Positions 17,060 through 25,408 of a stretch of 64,000 nucleotides of DNA are shown one piece after another (the stretch's first letter is position 1; each line of letters starts with the position of its first letter). The notes beneath the pieces were generated by a model. It searched no databases. It was not told where the DNA came from and saw only the letters and a program-made list of their open reading frames with translations. The stretch spans positions 4,774,001 through 4,838,000 of the forward strand of contig NZ_BLLB01000002.1 of the NCBI RefSeq assembly GCF_010723735.1, written 5' to 3'. The stretch comes from Mycolicibacterium hippocampi (GTDB lineage: Bacteria; Actinomycetota; Actinomycetes; Mycobacteriales; Mycobacteriaceae). The translations under genes and the position numbers were made by a program.

Positions 17060-17710
17060 ATGCCACCGATGACCGCAGGCAGTGATGCTGAACGTGGTCA
17101 GCGCCGCGCATCGTTCCAGCGGGCCCGGTCATACGAGACGAAGCGCCTGCTCGTGCAGGCGGCGATGGCACTGTGGCGCACCAAGGGATACGCAACGACC
17201 ACCGTCGCCGACATCTGCACGGCGGCGGGCGTTTCGAAGGCGTTGTTCTACTTCTACTTCCCCCGCAAGGAGGACGTGCTCTTCGAGGTCGGAGTGATGT
17301 CCACCCAGTCGGCACAGCGTGCCATCCACAAACTGTTGACCAAGCCCTACGAGATCGAGACCGTCATTTCTGCCGCCCTGGTGGCGTTCGGGCAGTCGAT
17401 GGCGCGAAATCCGAGGGAGCTGATCATCGAGACGATCCTCGAGGGCTATCGACACGAGCACCGGATCCTGGCCGGACGAACTCCGCGGGACTTGGATGCG
17501 GACATGTTCAGTGAGCTCTTCATCAGGGCGAAGGCGGACGGCAAGCTCGGCACCGGGGTCGACACAGCGCATCTGGCGTACCTCGCGCAGACAATGGTCA
17601 GCGAGGGTGCCCGTCACTGGGCGGCCGGTGCGTTCGGTCGGCGTTCGTTCGCCGAGGTCGTCACCGCCGACATCTGCGCGCTGATCCACGGATACAACCA
17701 CCGACCCTGA
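17060..17710 (+). CDS. TetR/AcrR family transcriptional regulator
   Basis: 216 residues with a TetR DNA-binding domain at about residues 20-65 (TTTVADICTAAGVSKALFY, then FPRKEDVLFEV). ATG at 17060; an ATG 9 bases later is an alternative. It is followed after 19 bases by an acyl-CoA dehydrogenase gene and is probably cotranscribed with it, with autoregulation through the palindrome at 17008-17024. The ligand may be an acyl-CoA, by context only. Confidence 0.85.
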   Translation: MPPMTAGSDAERGQRRASFQRARSYETKRLLVQAAMALWRTKGYATTTVADICTAAGVSKALFYFYFPRKEDVLFEVGVMSTQSAQRAIHKLLTKPYEIETVISAALVAFGQSMARNPRELIIETILEGYRHEHRILAGRTPRDLDADMFSELFIRAKADGKLGTGVDTAHLAYLAQTMVSEGARHWAAGAFGRRSFAEVVTADICALIHGYNHRP

Positions 17711-17729
17711 TCGCCGGCAAGGAGGCCGC

Positions 17730-19028
17730 ATGTGGGATTTCGAGACCGACCCCGACTACCAGAAAGTGCTCGACTGGGCCGACGAGTTCGTCCGCGAGGA
17801 GGTGGAGCCCCTCGACCTGGCATGGCCGCACCAACAGTTCGTGCCGCTGGACGGCATGCGGCGCAAGGCCATCGACCCGCTCAAGCAGGAGGTGCGCCGT
17901 CGCGGTTTGTGGGCCACCCACCTCGGAGCCGACCTCGGGGGCCAGGGATACGGCCAGCTCAAACTCGCACTGCTCAACGAGATCCTCGGTCGTTCCCAGT
18001 GGGCACCGATCGTATTCGGATGTCAGGCACCCGACACGGGCAATGCGGAGATCATCGCCCACTACGGCACCGCCGAGCAGAAACAACGCTATCTGAAGCC
18101 GCTGCTGGAGGGCGAGTTGTTCTCCTGTTATTCGATGACCGAGCCGCATGCCGGCGCGGACCCCACGATGTTCACGACGACCGCGGTGCGCGACGGTGAC
18201 GACTGGGTGATCAACGGCTGGAAGTTCTTCTCCTCCAACGCCAGAACCGCGTCCTTCCTGATCGTCATGGTGGTGACGAACCCGGACGTCAGCGCCTATC
18301 AGGGGATGTCGATGTTCCTGGTGCCCACCGACACCCCGGGAGTGAAGATCGTGCGCAACGTCGGCCTCTATGGTGAGCGCGCCGACGAGGGTTCGCATGC
18401 GCTGATCCACTATGACAATGTGCGGGTCCCGTCGGACGCCGTCCTCGGAGGCGAGGGCCAGGCGTTCGCCATCGCCCAGACCCGACTCGGCGGCGGACGC
18501 ATCCACCATGCGATGCGGACGATCGGCTTGAGCCGCAAGGCTCTGGACATGATGTGCGAACGGGCGCTGAGCCGTGAGACCCAGGGAAGTCGACTGTCGG
18601 ACAAGCAGTTCGTCCAGGGCTACATCGCCGATTCATACGCACAGTTGTTGCAGTTCCGGTTGATGGTGCTCTACACCGCCTGGGAGATCGACAAGTACAA
18701 CGACTACAAGAAGGTGCGCAAGGACATCGCCGCGGTGAAGGTCGTGATGCCTACCGTTCTGCACGATATCGCCTGGCGGGCAATGCAAGTGCACGGGGCG
18801 CTAGGGGTGACCAACGAGGTGCCCTTCCTCGGCATGGTGACCGGCGCGGCGGTCATGGGCCTGGCCGACGGACCCACCGAGGTCCACAAGACGACGGTCG
18901 CCAAGCAGGTGCTGCGGGACTACCAGCCCGCGGAGGGCACCTGGCCGACGGAGTGGATTCCGGCCAAACGCGAAGCGGCCCAAGCGAAATTCGCCGAGTA
19001 TCTCGAACACGAGGTGGGTAATCTGTGA
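17730..19028 (+). CDS. Acyl-CoA dehydrogenase (ACAD10/11-type)
   Basis: 432-residue flavoprotein of the acyl-CoA dehydrogenase superfamily. FAD-binding signatures are SMTEPHAGADPTMF near residue 130 and WKFFSSNA near 165. The C-terminal block QVHGALGVTNEVPF and LADGPTEVHKTTVAKQVL resembles the ACAD10/11 group. AAGGAGG precedes the ATG. It overlaps the kinase-like gene by 4 bases (GTGA). In ACAD10/11 the kinase and dehydrogenase are one chain; here they are split neighbours, supporting action on 4-hydroxyacyl-CoA after phosphorylation (inference). Confidence 0.88.
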   Translation: MWDFETDPDYQKVLDWADEFVREEVEPLDLAWPHQQFVPLDGMRRKAIDPLKQEVRRRGLWATHLGADLGGQGYGQLKLALLNEILGRSQWAPIVFGCQAPDTGNAEIIAHYGTAEQKQRYLKPLLEGELFSCYSMTEPHAGADPTMFTTTAVRDGDDWVINGWKFFSSNARTASFLIVMVVTNPDVSAYQGMSMFLVPTDTPGVKIVRNVGLYGERADEGSHALIHYDNVRVPSDAVLGGEGQAFAIAQTRLGGGRIHHAMRTIGLSRKALDMMCERALSRETQGSRLSDKQFVQGYIADSYAQLLQFRLMVLYTAWEIDKYNDYKKVRKDIAAVKVVMPTVLHDIAWRAMQVHGALGVTNEVPFLGMVTGAAVMGLADGPTEVHKTTVAKQVLRDYQPAEGTWPTEWIPAKREAAQAKFAEYLEHEVGNL

Positions 19029-20053
19029 GCGAGCTGGAAGTTGCCCGCCTTGCCGACTGGATGGACGCCGCAGCGCTGCCCGGCAAGGGCGAGCCGCTCG
19101 ATGCCCGCTTCCTGTCCGGCGGCACGCAGAACGTGATCTACGAGCTTCGCCGGGGCGAGCACCGCTGCGTTCTTCGGATGCCGCCACCCGGTGCACCGCC
19201 CGACCGTGACAAGGGCATTCTGCGGGAGTGGCGGATCATCGAGGCGCTCGACGGGACGGATGTCCCGCATACCGCCGCGGTGGGCGTCTGTGACGACGCC
19301 TCCGTGCTCGGCCGCCCGTTCTACCTGATGGGCTTCGTGGACGGGTGGTCACCGATGGACACCCACGGCAAGTGGCCGGCACCGTTCGACAGCGATCAGG
19401 CGGCTCGGCCCGGGTTGAGTTACCAACTGGCCGAGGGTATTGCGCTGCTCTCGAAGGTGGACTGGCGCGCCGTGGGGCTGCACGACCTCGGGCGGCCCGA
19501 GGGCTTTCACGAACGGCAGGTGGACCGGTGGACCGGTTTCCTCGCACGGATCAAGCAGCGTGAGCTCCCCGGCCTCGAGGCGGCCACCGCGTGGTTGCGG
19601 GCACACAAGCCGCTCGACTACATACCCGGGCTCATGCACGGCGACTACCAGTTCGCCAACGTGATGTACCACCACGGTGCGCCCGCGCGGATGGCGGCGA
19701 TCGTGGACTGGGAGATGGGCACCGTCGGCGATCCCAAGCTCGACCTGGGCTGGATGGTGCAGAGCTGGCCGGAGGACACCGACAATCCCGGTCCTTCGGA
19801 GATGAACTACGTCGACATGCGGGGAATGCCCTCACGTGACGACGTGGTCAGCCACTACGCCGCGGTCTCGGGACGTCAGGTCGACGACCTGGATTACTAC
19901 CTGGTGCTCGCCAAATGGAAGCTGGCGATCGTGTTGGAACAGGGCTTTCAGCGCGCCGGCGATGATGAGAAGCTACTGGCGTTCGGCCCGGTGGTGACGA
20001 GCCTGATGACCTCGGCCGCCGAGCTCGCCGAGTCCACCGATTACCGGGGTTGA
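19025..20053 (+). CDS. Aminoglycoside-phosphotransferase-fold kinase (ACAD10/11 kinase-like)
   Basis: 342 residues of the APH/choline-kinase fold. The catalytic loop is HGDYQFANV near residue 204 and the metal motif is VDWEMGTVGDPKLDLGW near 228, very close in pattern to the kinase half of ACAD10/11 (HGDFRLDN, LDWELSTLGDPLLDL). GTG at 19025 overlaps the acyl-CoA dehydrogenase stop. Likely phosphorylates a hydroxyl on an acyl-CoA before elimination by the upstream enzyme; an antibiotic kinase is unlikely in this context. Confidence 0.8.
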   Translation: MSELEVARLADWMDAAALPGKGEPLDARFLSGGTQNVIYELRRGEHRCVLRMPPPGAPPDRDKGILREWRIIEALDGTDVPHTAAVGVCDDASVLGRPFYLMGFVDGWSPMDTHGKWPAPFDSDQAARPGLSYQLAEGIALLSKVDWRAVGLHDLGRPEGFHERQVDRWTGFLARIKQRELPGLEAATAWLRAHKPLDYIPGLMHGDYQFANVMYHHGAPARMAAIVDWEMGTVGDPKLDLGWMVQSWPEDTDNPGPSEMNYVDMRGMPSRDDVVSHYAAVSGRQVDDLDYYLVLAKWKLAIVLEQGFQRAGDDEKLLAFGPVVTSLMTSAAELAESTDYRG

Positions 20054-20060
20054 CCGCACC

Positions 20061-21026
20061 GTGCGTGCCGCGATCTGCCCGCGATACGGCCCACCGGAGG
20101 TGGTCCGCGTCCAGGAGCACCCCGTGCCGGTAGCCGGTCCCGGCCAGGTCGGAGCGCGGGTGCGGGCGGCAGCGGTGAACTTTCCCGACGTCCTGCTGGT
20201 GGCCGGCACCTACCAGATCAGGGTGCCGCCGCCGTTCGTCCCCGGCAGCGAATTCGCCGGCGTCATCGACGAGGTCGGTTCCCCGGACTGCGGTTTCTCG
20301 ATCGGGGATCAGGTGACGGGCACCGGGATGTACGGCGCGTTCGCCGAACGTGTCGTCGCCGACACCGCTGCAGTGACGCGACGCCCCGACGGTCTCGACG
20401 CGTTCGCCGCCGCCGCCGGCGGTGTCGCCTACCGCACGGCCTACCACACACTGCGTTCCACGGCGCGGCTGAGAGCCGGGGACGAACTCGTGGTGCTCGG
20501 CGCGGGCGGCGGTGTCGGACTGGCAGCGGTGCAGCTCGGTGTCGCACTGGGGGCGCGCGTCACCGCGGTGGCGTCGTCACCCGAAAAGCTGGCGGTTGCC
20601 GCCCACTACGGCGCCGGCACGTTGATCAGGCACGGCGACGGCCCGCTTAGGGCCGCGCTGCGCACCGCGCTTCCGGACGGAGCCGACGTCGTCGTCGACC
20701 CGGTCGGAGGCGAACTGGCCGAACCAGCACTGCGCTCCCTGCGCCGCGGCGGCAGGTTCGTCACGGTCGGATACGCATCAGGGGTCATCCCGAGCATTCC
20801 GTTGAACCTGGTGCTGGTCAAAGGGATTCACGTGCTCGGCTTCCAGTTCCAGGATGTGCCGGCCGACCAGTTCGAGCGCAATGAACACGAACTGCGCGAT
20901 CTGCTGGTGTCCGGGCGCGTATCACCCCACGTCGGTGCGGTGTACCCGCTGACGCGGACCTCCGAGGCCCTGCGTCACGTGGGCGACGGCCGCGCTATCG
21001 GCAAAGTCCTGATCGATATGAGCTGA
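20061..21026 (+). CDS. Zn-independent MDR-family NADPH:quinone oxidoreductase
   Basis: 321 residues of the medium-chain dehydrogenase/reductase superfamily, quinone reductase branch. It has the N-terminal GroES-like domain (VNFPDVLLVAG, FVPGSEFAGVI), the cofactor motif LGAGGGVGLAAVQL near residue 152 and YPLTRTSEALRHV at the end. The zinc-ligand set of alcohol dehydrogenases is absent. GTG at 20061, 7 bases after the kinase stop. Probably reduces an enoyl or quinone product of the same operon. Confidence 0.88.
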   Translation: MRAAICPRYGPPEVVRVQEHPVPVAGPGQVGARVRAAAVNFPDVLLVAGTYQIRVPPPFVPGSEFAGVIDEVGSPDCGFSIGDQVTGTGMYGAFAERVVADTAAVTRRPDGLDAFAAAAGGVAYRTAYHTLRSTARLRAGDELVVLGAGGGVGLAAVQLGVALGARVTAVASSPEKLAVAAHYGAGTLIRHGDGPLRAALRTALPDGADVVVDPVGGELAEPALRSLRRGGRFVTVGYASGVIPSIPLNLVLVKGIHVLGFQFQDVPADQFERNEHELRDLLVSGRVSPHVGAVYPLTRTSEALRHVGDGRAIGKVLIDMS

Positions 21027-21041
21027 CGGCGAACTGCCCGG

Positions 21042-21545
21042 TCAGCTCGCCGGAACCAGGTCCGCGGCGACCGACAGCATCATGCCGCAACAGAACGTCT
21101 CGCTGCGGCCGACCGGTTCGACGACCGCGCCGATGGCCACCGCGAGTGCCTGGGCCTTGAAGGCCCGCGCCGCAGCACTGAGCCGGTGCTCGACGGAATC
21201 GACGCTGCTGTCCAGTTCGGCGGGCAGGGGTGCGCCCCACAGGGTCACCTCGGTCGCACCTTGTTCGAGCGCCCCGAGAACCCCCCTGCGCACCCGGTCG
21301 TCACGGTCGAAGAGATCTGCGGCCACCGCCACTGTCTGCGGGTGCGGGCGCTGTTCCCATGACTCCAGCACTGCTTCCAGGTCCAAGGTCTGTGCGCCGA
21401 GGATCTCGAGGGGGCGCACGTCTTCGTCGCTTCCGACCAGCACGGTGACATCCCAGCCCGCCATCACCCGGTCGTAGATCCAGCCGCCGGCGAACTGCAC
21501 CGCATCGAGCACGCTGGGCGCGACGACGTCGAGTCGGTACCTCAT
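21042..21545 (-). CDS. Conserved hypothetical protein (167 aa)
   Basis: Not recognised. 167 residues, soluble, with alternating strand/helix pattern (WDVTVLVGSDEDVRPLEILG, VAVAADLFDRDDRVRRGVL, TEVTLWGAPLP) and a C-terminal CCGMMLSVAADLV. ATG at 21545 overlaps the TetR stop by 4 bases (ATGA) and uses AGGAGGCG inside the TetR gene, so expression is translationally coupled to that regulator. Tail-to-tail with the quinone reductase gene. Confidence 0.6.
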   Translation of the reverse strand: MRYRLDVVAPSVLDAVQFAGGWIYDRVMAGWDVTVLVGSDEDVRPLEILGAQTLDLEAVLESWEQRPHPQTVAVAADLFDRDDRVRRGVLGALEQGATEVTLWGAPLPAELDSSVDSVEHRLSAAARAFKAQALAVAIGAVVEPVGRSETFCCGMMLSVAADLVPAS

Positions 21546-22159
21546 GTCGCCTCCTGCGGTGTCAGATCCCGCGCCAGCGACTCCGCGTACTCCTTGAACA
21601 CCTCGGTCAGGGGGACTGAAGGGTCGAGTAGCCATAGGATCTCCATTCCGTTGATGAAGGCCAGAATCTCCACGGCCTTGGCGGCCGCGTCGAGGTCGGT
21701 GCGGTAGTTCCCGTCGCGCTGGCCGCGCTTGATCATCGACACCAGGATGTCCACCGCGTCTCGATAGCGCTTGTGCAGCCTGTCGTGCAACGGCGCGTCC
21801 GGGGCGATGTTCTCCGCCAGCAGTACCGCGAAGGTCCCGACGAGCTCGGGGGCCCGCTCGAAGCGCTCCGGGACACGGACGAGCTGGGCGATCAGGTCAC
21901 CCGAGCGGTCCGCGTGGGCGTCGTCGTCGGCGTCTCGTGCGTCCAACACGGCGTTGAGGAGCTGCTCTTTGGACTCGAAGTGGTGCAGCAGGCCGGCGGG
22001 TGTCACCCCCGCCTCTTTGGCGATCAAGGCCAGCGAGGTGGTGCGCCAACCGTTGCGCGCCAACAATCGCTCTGCCACGGCGAGAATGCGCTGCCTGCGG
22101 TCCTCACCTTTGGCGAACAGGGTCGCGTAGGGGCGGGACACGGATCCGGGGGCTGCCAC
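21542..22159 (-). CDS. TetR/AcrR family transcriptional regulator
   Basis: 205 residues. DNA-binding domain at about residues 18-62 (RILAVAERLLARNGWRTTSL, then EAGVTPAGLLHHFESKEQLL). C-terminal ligand domain typical of TetR. GTG at 22159 follows AAGGAGTCCA. The 32-bp palindrome at 22174-22205 lies directly upstream. It sits downstream of the beta-oxidation operon and may regulate it in addition to itself. Confidence 0.86.
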   Translation of the reverse strand: MAAPGSVSRPYATLFAKGEDRRQRILAVAERLLARNGWRTTSLALIAKEAGVTPAGLLHHFESKEQLLNAVLDARDADDDAHADRSGDLIAQLVRVPERFERAPELVGTFAVLLAENIAPDAPLHDRLHKRYRDAVDILVSMIKRGQRDGNYRTDLDAAAKAVEILAFINGMEILWLLDPSVPLTEVFKEYAESLARDLTPQEAT

Positions 22160-22173
22160 TGGACTCCTTGCTG

Positions 22174-22205
22174 AACCAACCTAGTGAACACACAGTAGGT
22201 AGGTT
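22174..22205. promoter_or_regulatory. 32-bp imperfect palindrome upstream of TetR gene (probable operator)
   Basis: Half-sites read AACC-n-ACCTA-n-TG and its inverse CA-n-TAGGT-n-GGTT around a 6-base centre. Eleven of the 13 paired positions outside the centre match. It starts 14 bases from the TetR GTG, as expected for autoregulation. It is the longest operator-like palindrome in the window. Confidence 0.6.
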
Positions 22206-22264
22206 TGCGACCTGTGACAAGGGTCTCACCCGAATTGTTTTCGACGAGTTTTCGACCTACCCGG

Positions 22265-23425
22265 TCACAACCCCAGCGACTTGGCGATCATCACCTTCAT
22301 GACCTCGCTGGTACCCGCGTAGATGCGGGCCACCCGCGCATCGGTGTAGAGCCGAGCGATGGGGTACTCCATCATGTAGCCGTATCCGCCGAAGAGCTGA
22401 AGGCAGCGGTCGACCACCCGCTGCTGCATCTCGGTGCAGAACAGCTTCACCCTGGCCGCGTCGGCGCCGGAGAGTTCGCCCTCGACGTGCAGCGCGATCG
22501 CCCGGTCCAGCATCGCCTGGCCGGCCTCGACATCCGTCGAACAGGCAGCCAGCTCGAATTTGGTGTTCTGGAACGACGCGACCGGCGTGCCGAAGGCCTT
22601 GCGGTCCTTGGTGTAGTCGATGGCCGCGGCGATCGCCGAGCGGGCCTGCGCCACCGATCCGACGGCCACGGTCAACCGCTCCTGGGAGAGGTTGTGGCCG
22701 AGGTAGCCGAACGCCTCGTCGACCTCACCGAGCACATTCGTCGCCGGGACACGCACGTCGACGAAGGACAGCTCCGCGGTGTCCTGCACCTTGCAACCCA
22801 TCTTCTCCAGTTCCCGGCCGCGGGTGAAACCGGCCATCCCGTCCTCGATGACCAACAAGGTCAACCCCTTGCGGCGGTTGTCCGGATCGGTCGAGGTGCG
22901 GGCGACGACGATCACCAGGTCCGCCTGCATGCCGCCGGTGATGAACGTCTTGGCGCCGTTGACGATCCAGTCCGCGTCGTCCCCCGACCCGTCCCGGACC
23001 GCGGTGGTGCGCATCCCCGCGAGATCCGATCCGGTGCCTGGTTCTGTCATTGCGATCGCGGTCAGCAGCGTCCCCGCCGCGAGGCCGGGAAACCAGCGCC
23101 GCTGCTGCTCGGCATTCGCGTAATGCAGAAAGTAGGGAAGGATCACCTCGAGCTGGGTGCGCACCGTCGACAGCGTCACCAGCGCCCGGGCGGCTTCTTC
23201 CTGCAGCACCACGTTGTAGCGGTAGTCGGGCGTGCCCGCGCCGCCGTACTCCTCGGGGATGGCCATCCCGAGCATGCCGAGCGAGCCCATCTGTTCGAAG
23301 ACCTCGCGGGGCATCCGGCCACCCTTTTCCCACTCCGGGTAGTGGGGGACGATCTCCTTGTCGACGAAATCACGGGCGAGCTCGCGAAAAGCCTCATGAT
23401 CCTCGGTGAACAAGTCTCGACGCAT
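22265..23425 (-). CDS. Acyl-CoA dehydrogenase
   Basis: 386-residue flavoprotein catalysing alpha,beta-dehydrogenation of an acyl-CoA. Visible are IPEEYGGAGTPDY near residue 65, AMTEPGTGSDLAGM near 120, WIVNGAKTFITGG near 155 and the C-terminal LFGGYGYMMEYP and RIYAGTSEVMK. ATG at 23425 follows GAGGAGAG. Last gene of the minus-strand operon beginning at 27862; a 10-base gap separates it from the thiolase gene. Confidence 0.92.
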   Translation of the reverse strand: MRRDLFTEDHEAFRELARDFVDKEIVPHYPEWEKGGRMPREVFEQMGSLGMLGMAIPEEYGGAGTPDYRYNVVLQEEAARALVTLSTVRTQLEVILPYFLHYANAEQQRRWFPGLAAGTLLTAIAMTEPGTGSDLAGMRTTAVRDGSGDDADWIVNGAKTFITGGMQADLVIVVARTSTDPDNRRKGLTLLVIEDGMAGFTRGRELEKMGCKVQDTAELSFVDVRVPATNVLGEVDEAFGYLGHNLSQERLTVAVGSVAQARSAIAAAIDYTKDRKAFGTPVASFQNTKFELAACSTDVEAGQAMLDRAIALHVEGELSGADAARVKLFCTEMQQRVVDRCLQLFGGYGYMMEYPIARLYTDARVARIYAGTSEVMKVMIAKSLGL

Positions 23426-23435
23426 TGTGCTCTCC

Positions 23436-24581
23436 TCAGGCGACGAGCTCGACCAGCGTGGCGTTGGCGGTGCCGCCGCCCTCACACATGGTCTGCAAGC
23501 CGTATCGAATTCCGTTGTCCCGCATGTGATGAATCATCCGCGTCATCAACACCGCGCCCGACGCGCCCAGCGGGTGACCCAGCGCGATCGCGCCCCCGAG
23601 TGGGTTGAGTTTGCGCTCGTCGGCTCCGGTGTCGGCCAGCCACGCCAGCGGGACCGGGGCGAACGCCTCGTTCACCTCGAACACGCCGACGTCGGAAAGG
23701 TCCACACCGGCTTTGTGCAGAACCTTCTCGGTCGCCGGAATCGGCCCGGTGAGCATCAGTTTCGGATCCGCGCCGGTGACCGCACCGGCCCGGTAGCGCG
23801 CCAGCGGCGTCACACCGAGTGCCACCGCGTTCTCGGCGGTCATGACCAGCAGCGCCGCTGCGCCGTCGGAGATCTGCGACGAGTTCCCGGCGTGGATCAC
23901 ACCATCGTCGGCGAATGCCGGCTTGAGGCCTGCGAGTTTCTCCGGGGTGGTGCCGCGCCGGATCCCCTCGTCGCCGGTGACCACTCCGCCCGATGTGAAC
24001 ACCGGCACGATCTGGTCCTTGAAGGCCCCGGCGTCCTGCGCGGCGGCCGCCCGCTCGTGGGACTGCGCTGAGTACTCGTCGAGCCGGGTGCGCGAGAAGT
24101 TCCACTGCTGCGCGATCATCTCGGCCGAGATGCCTTGGTTGAACGCGAAGTTGTGATAACGGGCAAGGACTTTGGGCCCGTAGGGCATCCCGGTGGCGCG
24201 TGCCGCTCCCAGGGGGACCCGGCTCATCACCTCCACTCCCCCGGCCACGACGACGTCCTGCTGACCCGACATCACCGCCTGCACGGCGAAGTCGAGGGCC
24301 TGCTGACTGGACCCGCATGCCCGGTTGACCGTGGTGCCGGGGATGTGTTCGGGCCAGCCTGCCGCCAGCACGGCGTATCGGCCGATGTTGCTGGACTGGT
24401 CGCCCACCTGGGATACGCAACCCCAGACGACGTCGTCGATGATGCCGGGATCCACACCGCTGCGTTCGACGAGCTCGTTGAGCACCACCGCCGACAGATC
24501 GGCGGCGTGTTGGTCGGACAGTCCGCCGTTGCGCTTGCCGACCGGTGTACGTACCGCCCCGACGATGACCGTTTCCCGCAT
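23436..24581 (-). CDS. Thiolase family acetyl-CoA acyltransferase
   Basis: 381 residues. Catalyses thiolytic cleavage of 3-oxoacyl-CoA in beta-oxidation. Nucleophilic Cys in NRACGSSQQAL near residue 87, catalytic His in GHPLGASGA near 338, second Cys in MCEGGGTAN near 369. ATG at 24581 shares one base with the upstream stop (TGATG), preceded by AAGGAG. Its operon partners supply the dehydrogenase, hydratase and CoA-transferase steps. Confidence 0.93.
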   Translation of the reverse strand: MRETVIVGAVRTPVGKRNGGLSDQHAADLSAVVLNELVERSGVDPGIIDDVVWGCVSQVGDQSSNIGRYAVLAAGWPEHIPGTTVNRACGSSQQALDFAVQAVMSGQQDVVVAGGVEVMSRVPLGAARATGMPYGPKVLARYHNFAFNQGISAEMIAQQWNFSRTRLDEYSAQSHERAAAAQDAGAFKDQIVPVFTSGGVVTGDEGIRRGTTPEKLAGLKPAFADDGVIHAGNSSQISDGAAALLVMTAENAVALGVTPLARYRAGAVTGADPKLMLTGPIPATEKVLHKAGVDLSDVGVFEVNEAFAPVPLAWLADTGADERKLNPLGGAIALGHPLGASGAVLMTRMIHHMRDNGIRYGLQTMCEGGGTANATLVELVA

Positions 24582-25408
24582 CAGCTCTGCTCCTTCTCGT
24601 GCAACGCCCAATTTCCGGTGAACTCCGGCTCCCGCTTCTCGGCGAAGGCGACATACGCCTGCGTCGAGTCTGCCGTCGCGAAGTTGCCGGGCTGCGCCCG
24701 GGCTTCGTTGGCCAGCGCCTCGCGGAGCGTGGCGTTGGCGCCGTCGTTGAGCAGCGCCTTGCTCTGCGCCAGCGCGAACGGTGGTCCCGCGGCCAGCCGG
24801 GCGGCCAGCTCGTCGACGAACCCGTCGATCGCATCGGAGGCCTTCACCCAGGTGACGAGCCCGAGTGCGTGCGCTTCCTGCGCGTCGATCATGTCGGCCA
24901 GCAGCACCAGCCGCTTGGCCTGCTGCAGTCCGACGATCCTGGGCAGCAACCAGGACCCGCCGAGATCCACCGACAGTCCGCGCTTGGCGAAGATCTGGCA
25001 GAACCGCGACTCGGGGGTTGCCACGACCAGGTCGCATCCGAGCGCCAGGTTCCAGCCGGCGCCGACGGCGATGCCGGTGACCTTCGCGATCGTCGGCACC
25101 GTGAGTTCGTGCAGTGCCAGTGCGACATCGGTGAGACGGTCCAGCTTGTAGCGCGGGTGGATCTCCTCACCGGTGCCGATGTCGGCTCCCGAGCTGAACG
25201 CACCACCGGCGCCGGTGAGCACCAGCGCGCGCACGTCGCGGTCACGCCGGACGTCGCGGAGCGCGTCGGCGAGTTCCACCCACAGCCGGGCGTCCAGCGC
25301 ATTTCTGCGTTCGGGCCGGTTGAGTGTGAGCGTGCGCACGCCGCCGCGATCCGCGGAAAGCAGCACCTGGTCGTCAGCCTTCTCCGGACGCGAGGAGGAA
25401 TTGGACAT
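24581..25408 (-). CDS. Enoyl-CoA hydratase/isomerase family protein
   Basis: 275 residues of the crotonase fold: NRPERRNALDARL near residue 30, SSGADIGTG near 72, GIAVGAGWNLALGCDLVVA near 112. The usual first catalytic Glu position is occupied by Asn (GWNLAL) and the second lies in SVDLGGSW, so it may be an isomerase or a different crotonase activity rather than a standard hydratase. Stop and start codons overlap with both neighbours (TGATG). Confidence 0.87.
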   Translation of the reverse strand: MSNSSSRPEKADDQVLLSADRGGVRTLTLNRPERRNALDARLWVELADALRDVRRDRDVRALVLTGAGGAFSSGADIGTGEEIHPRYKLDRLTDVALALHELTVPTIAKVTGIAVGAGWNLALGCDLVVATPESRFCQIFAKRGLSVDLGGSWLLPRIVGLQQAKRLVLLADMIDAQEAHALGLVTWVKASDAIDGFVDELAARLAAGPPFALAQSKALLNDGANATLREALANEARAQPGNFATADSTQAYVAFAEKREPEFTGNWALHEKEQS

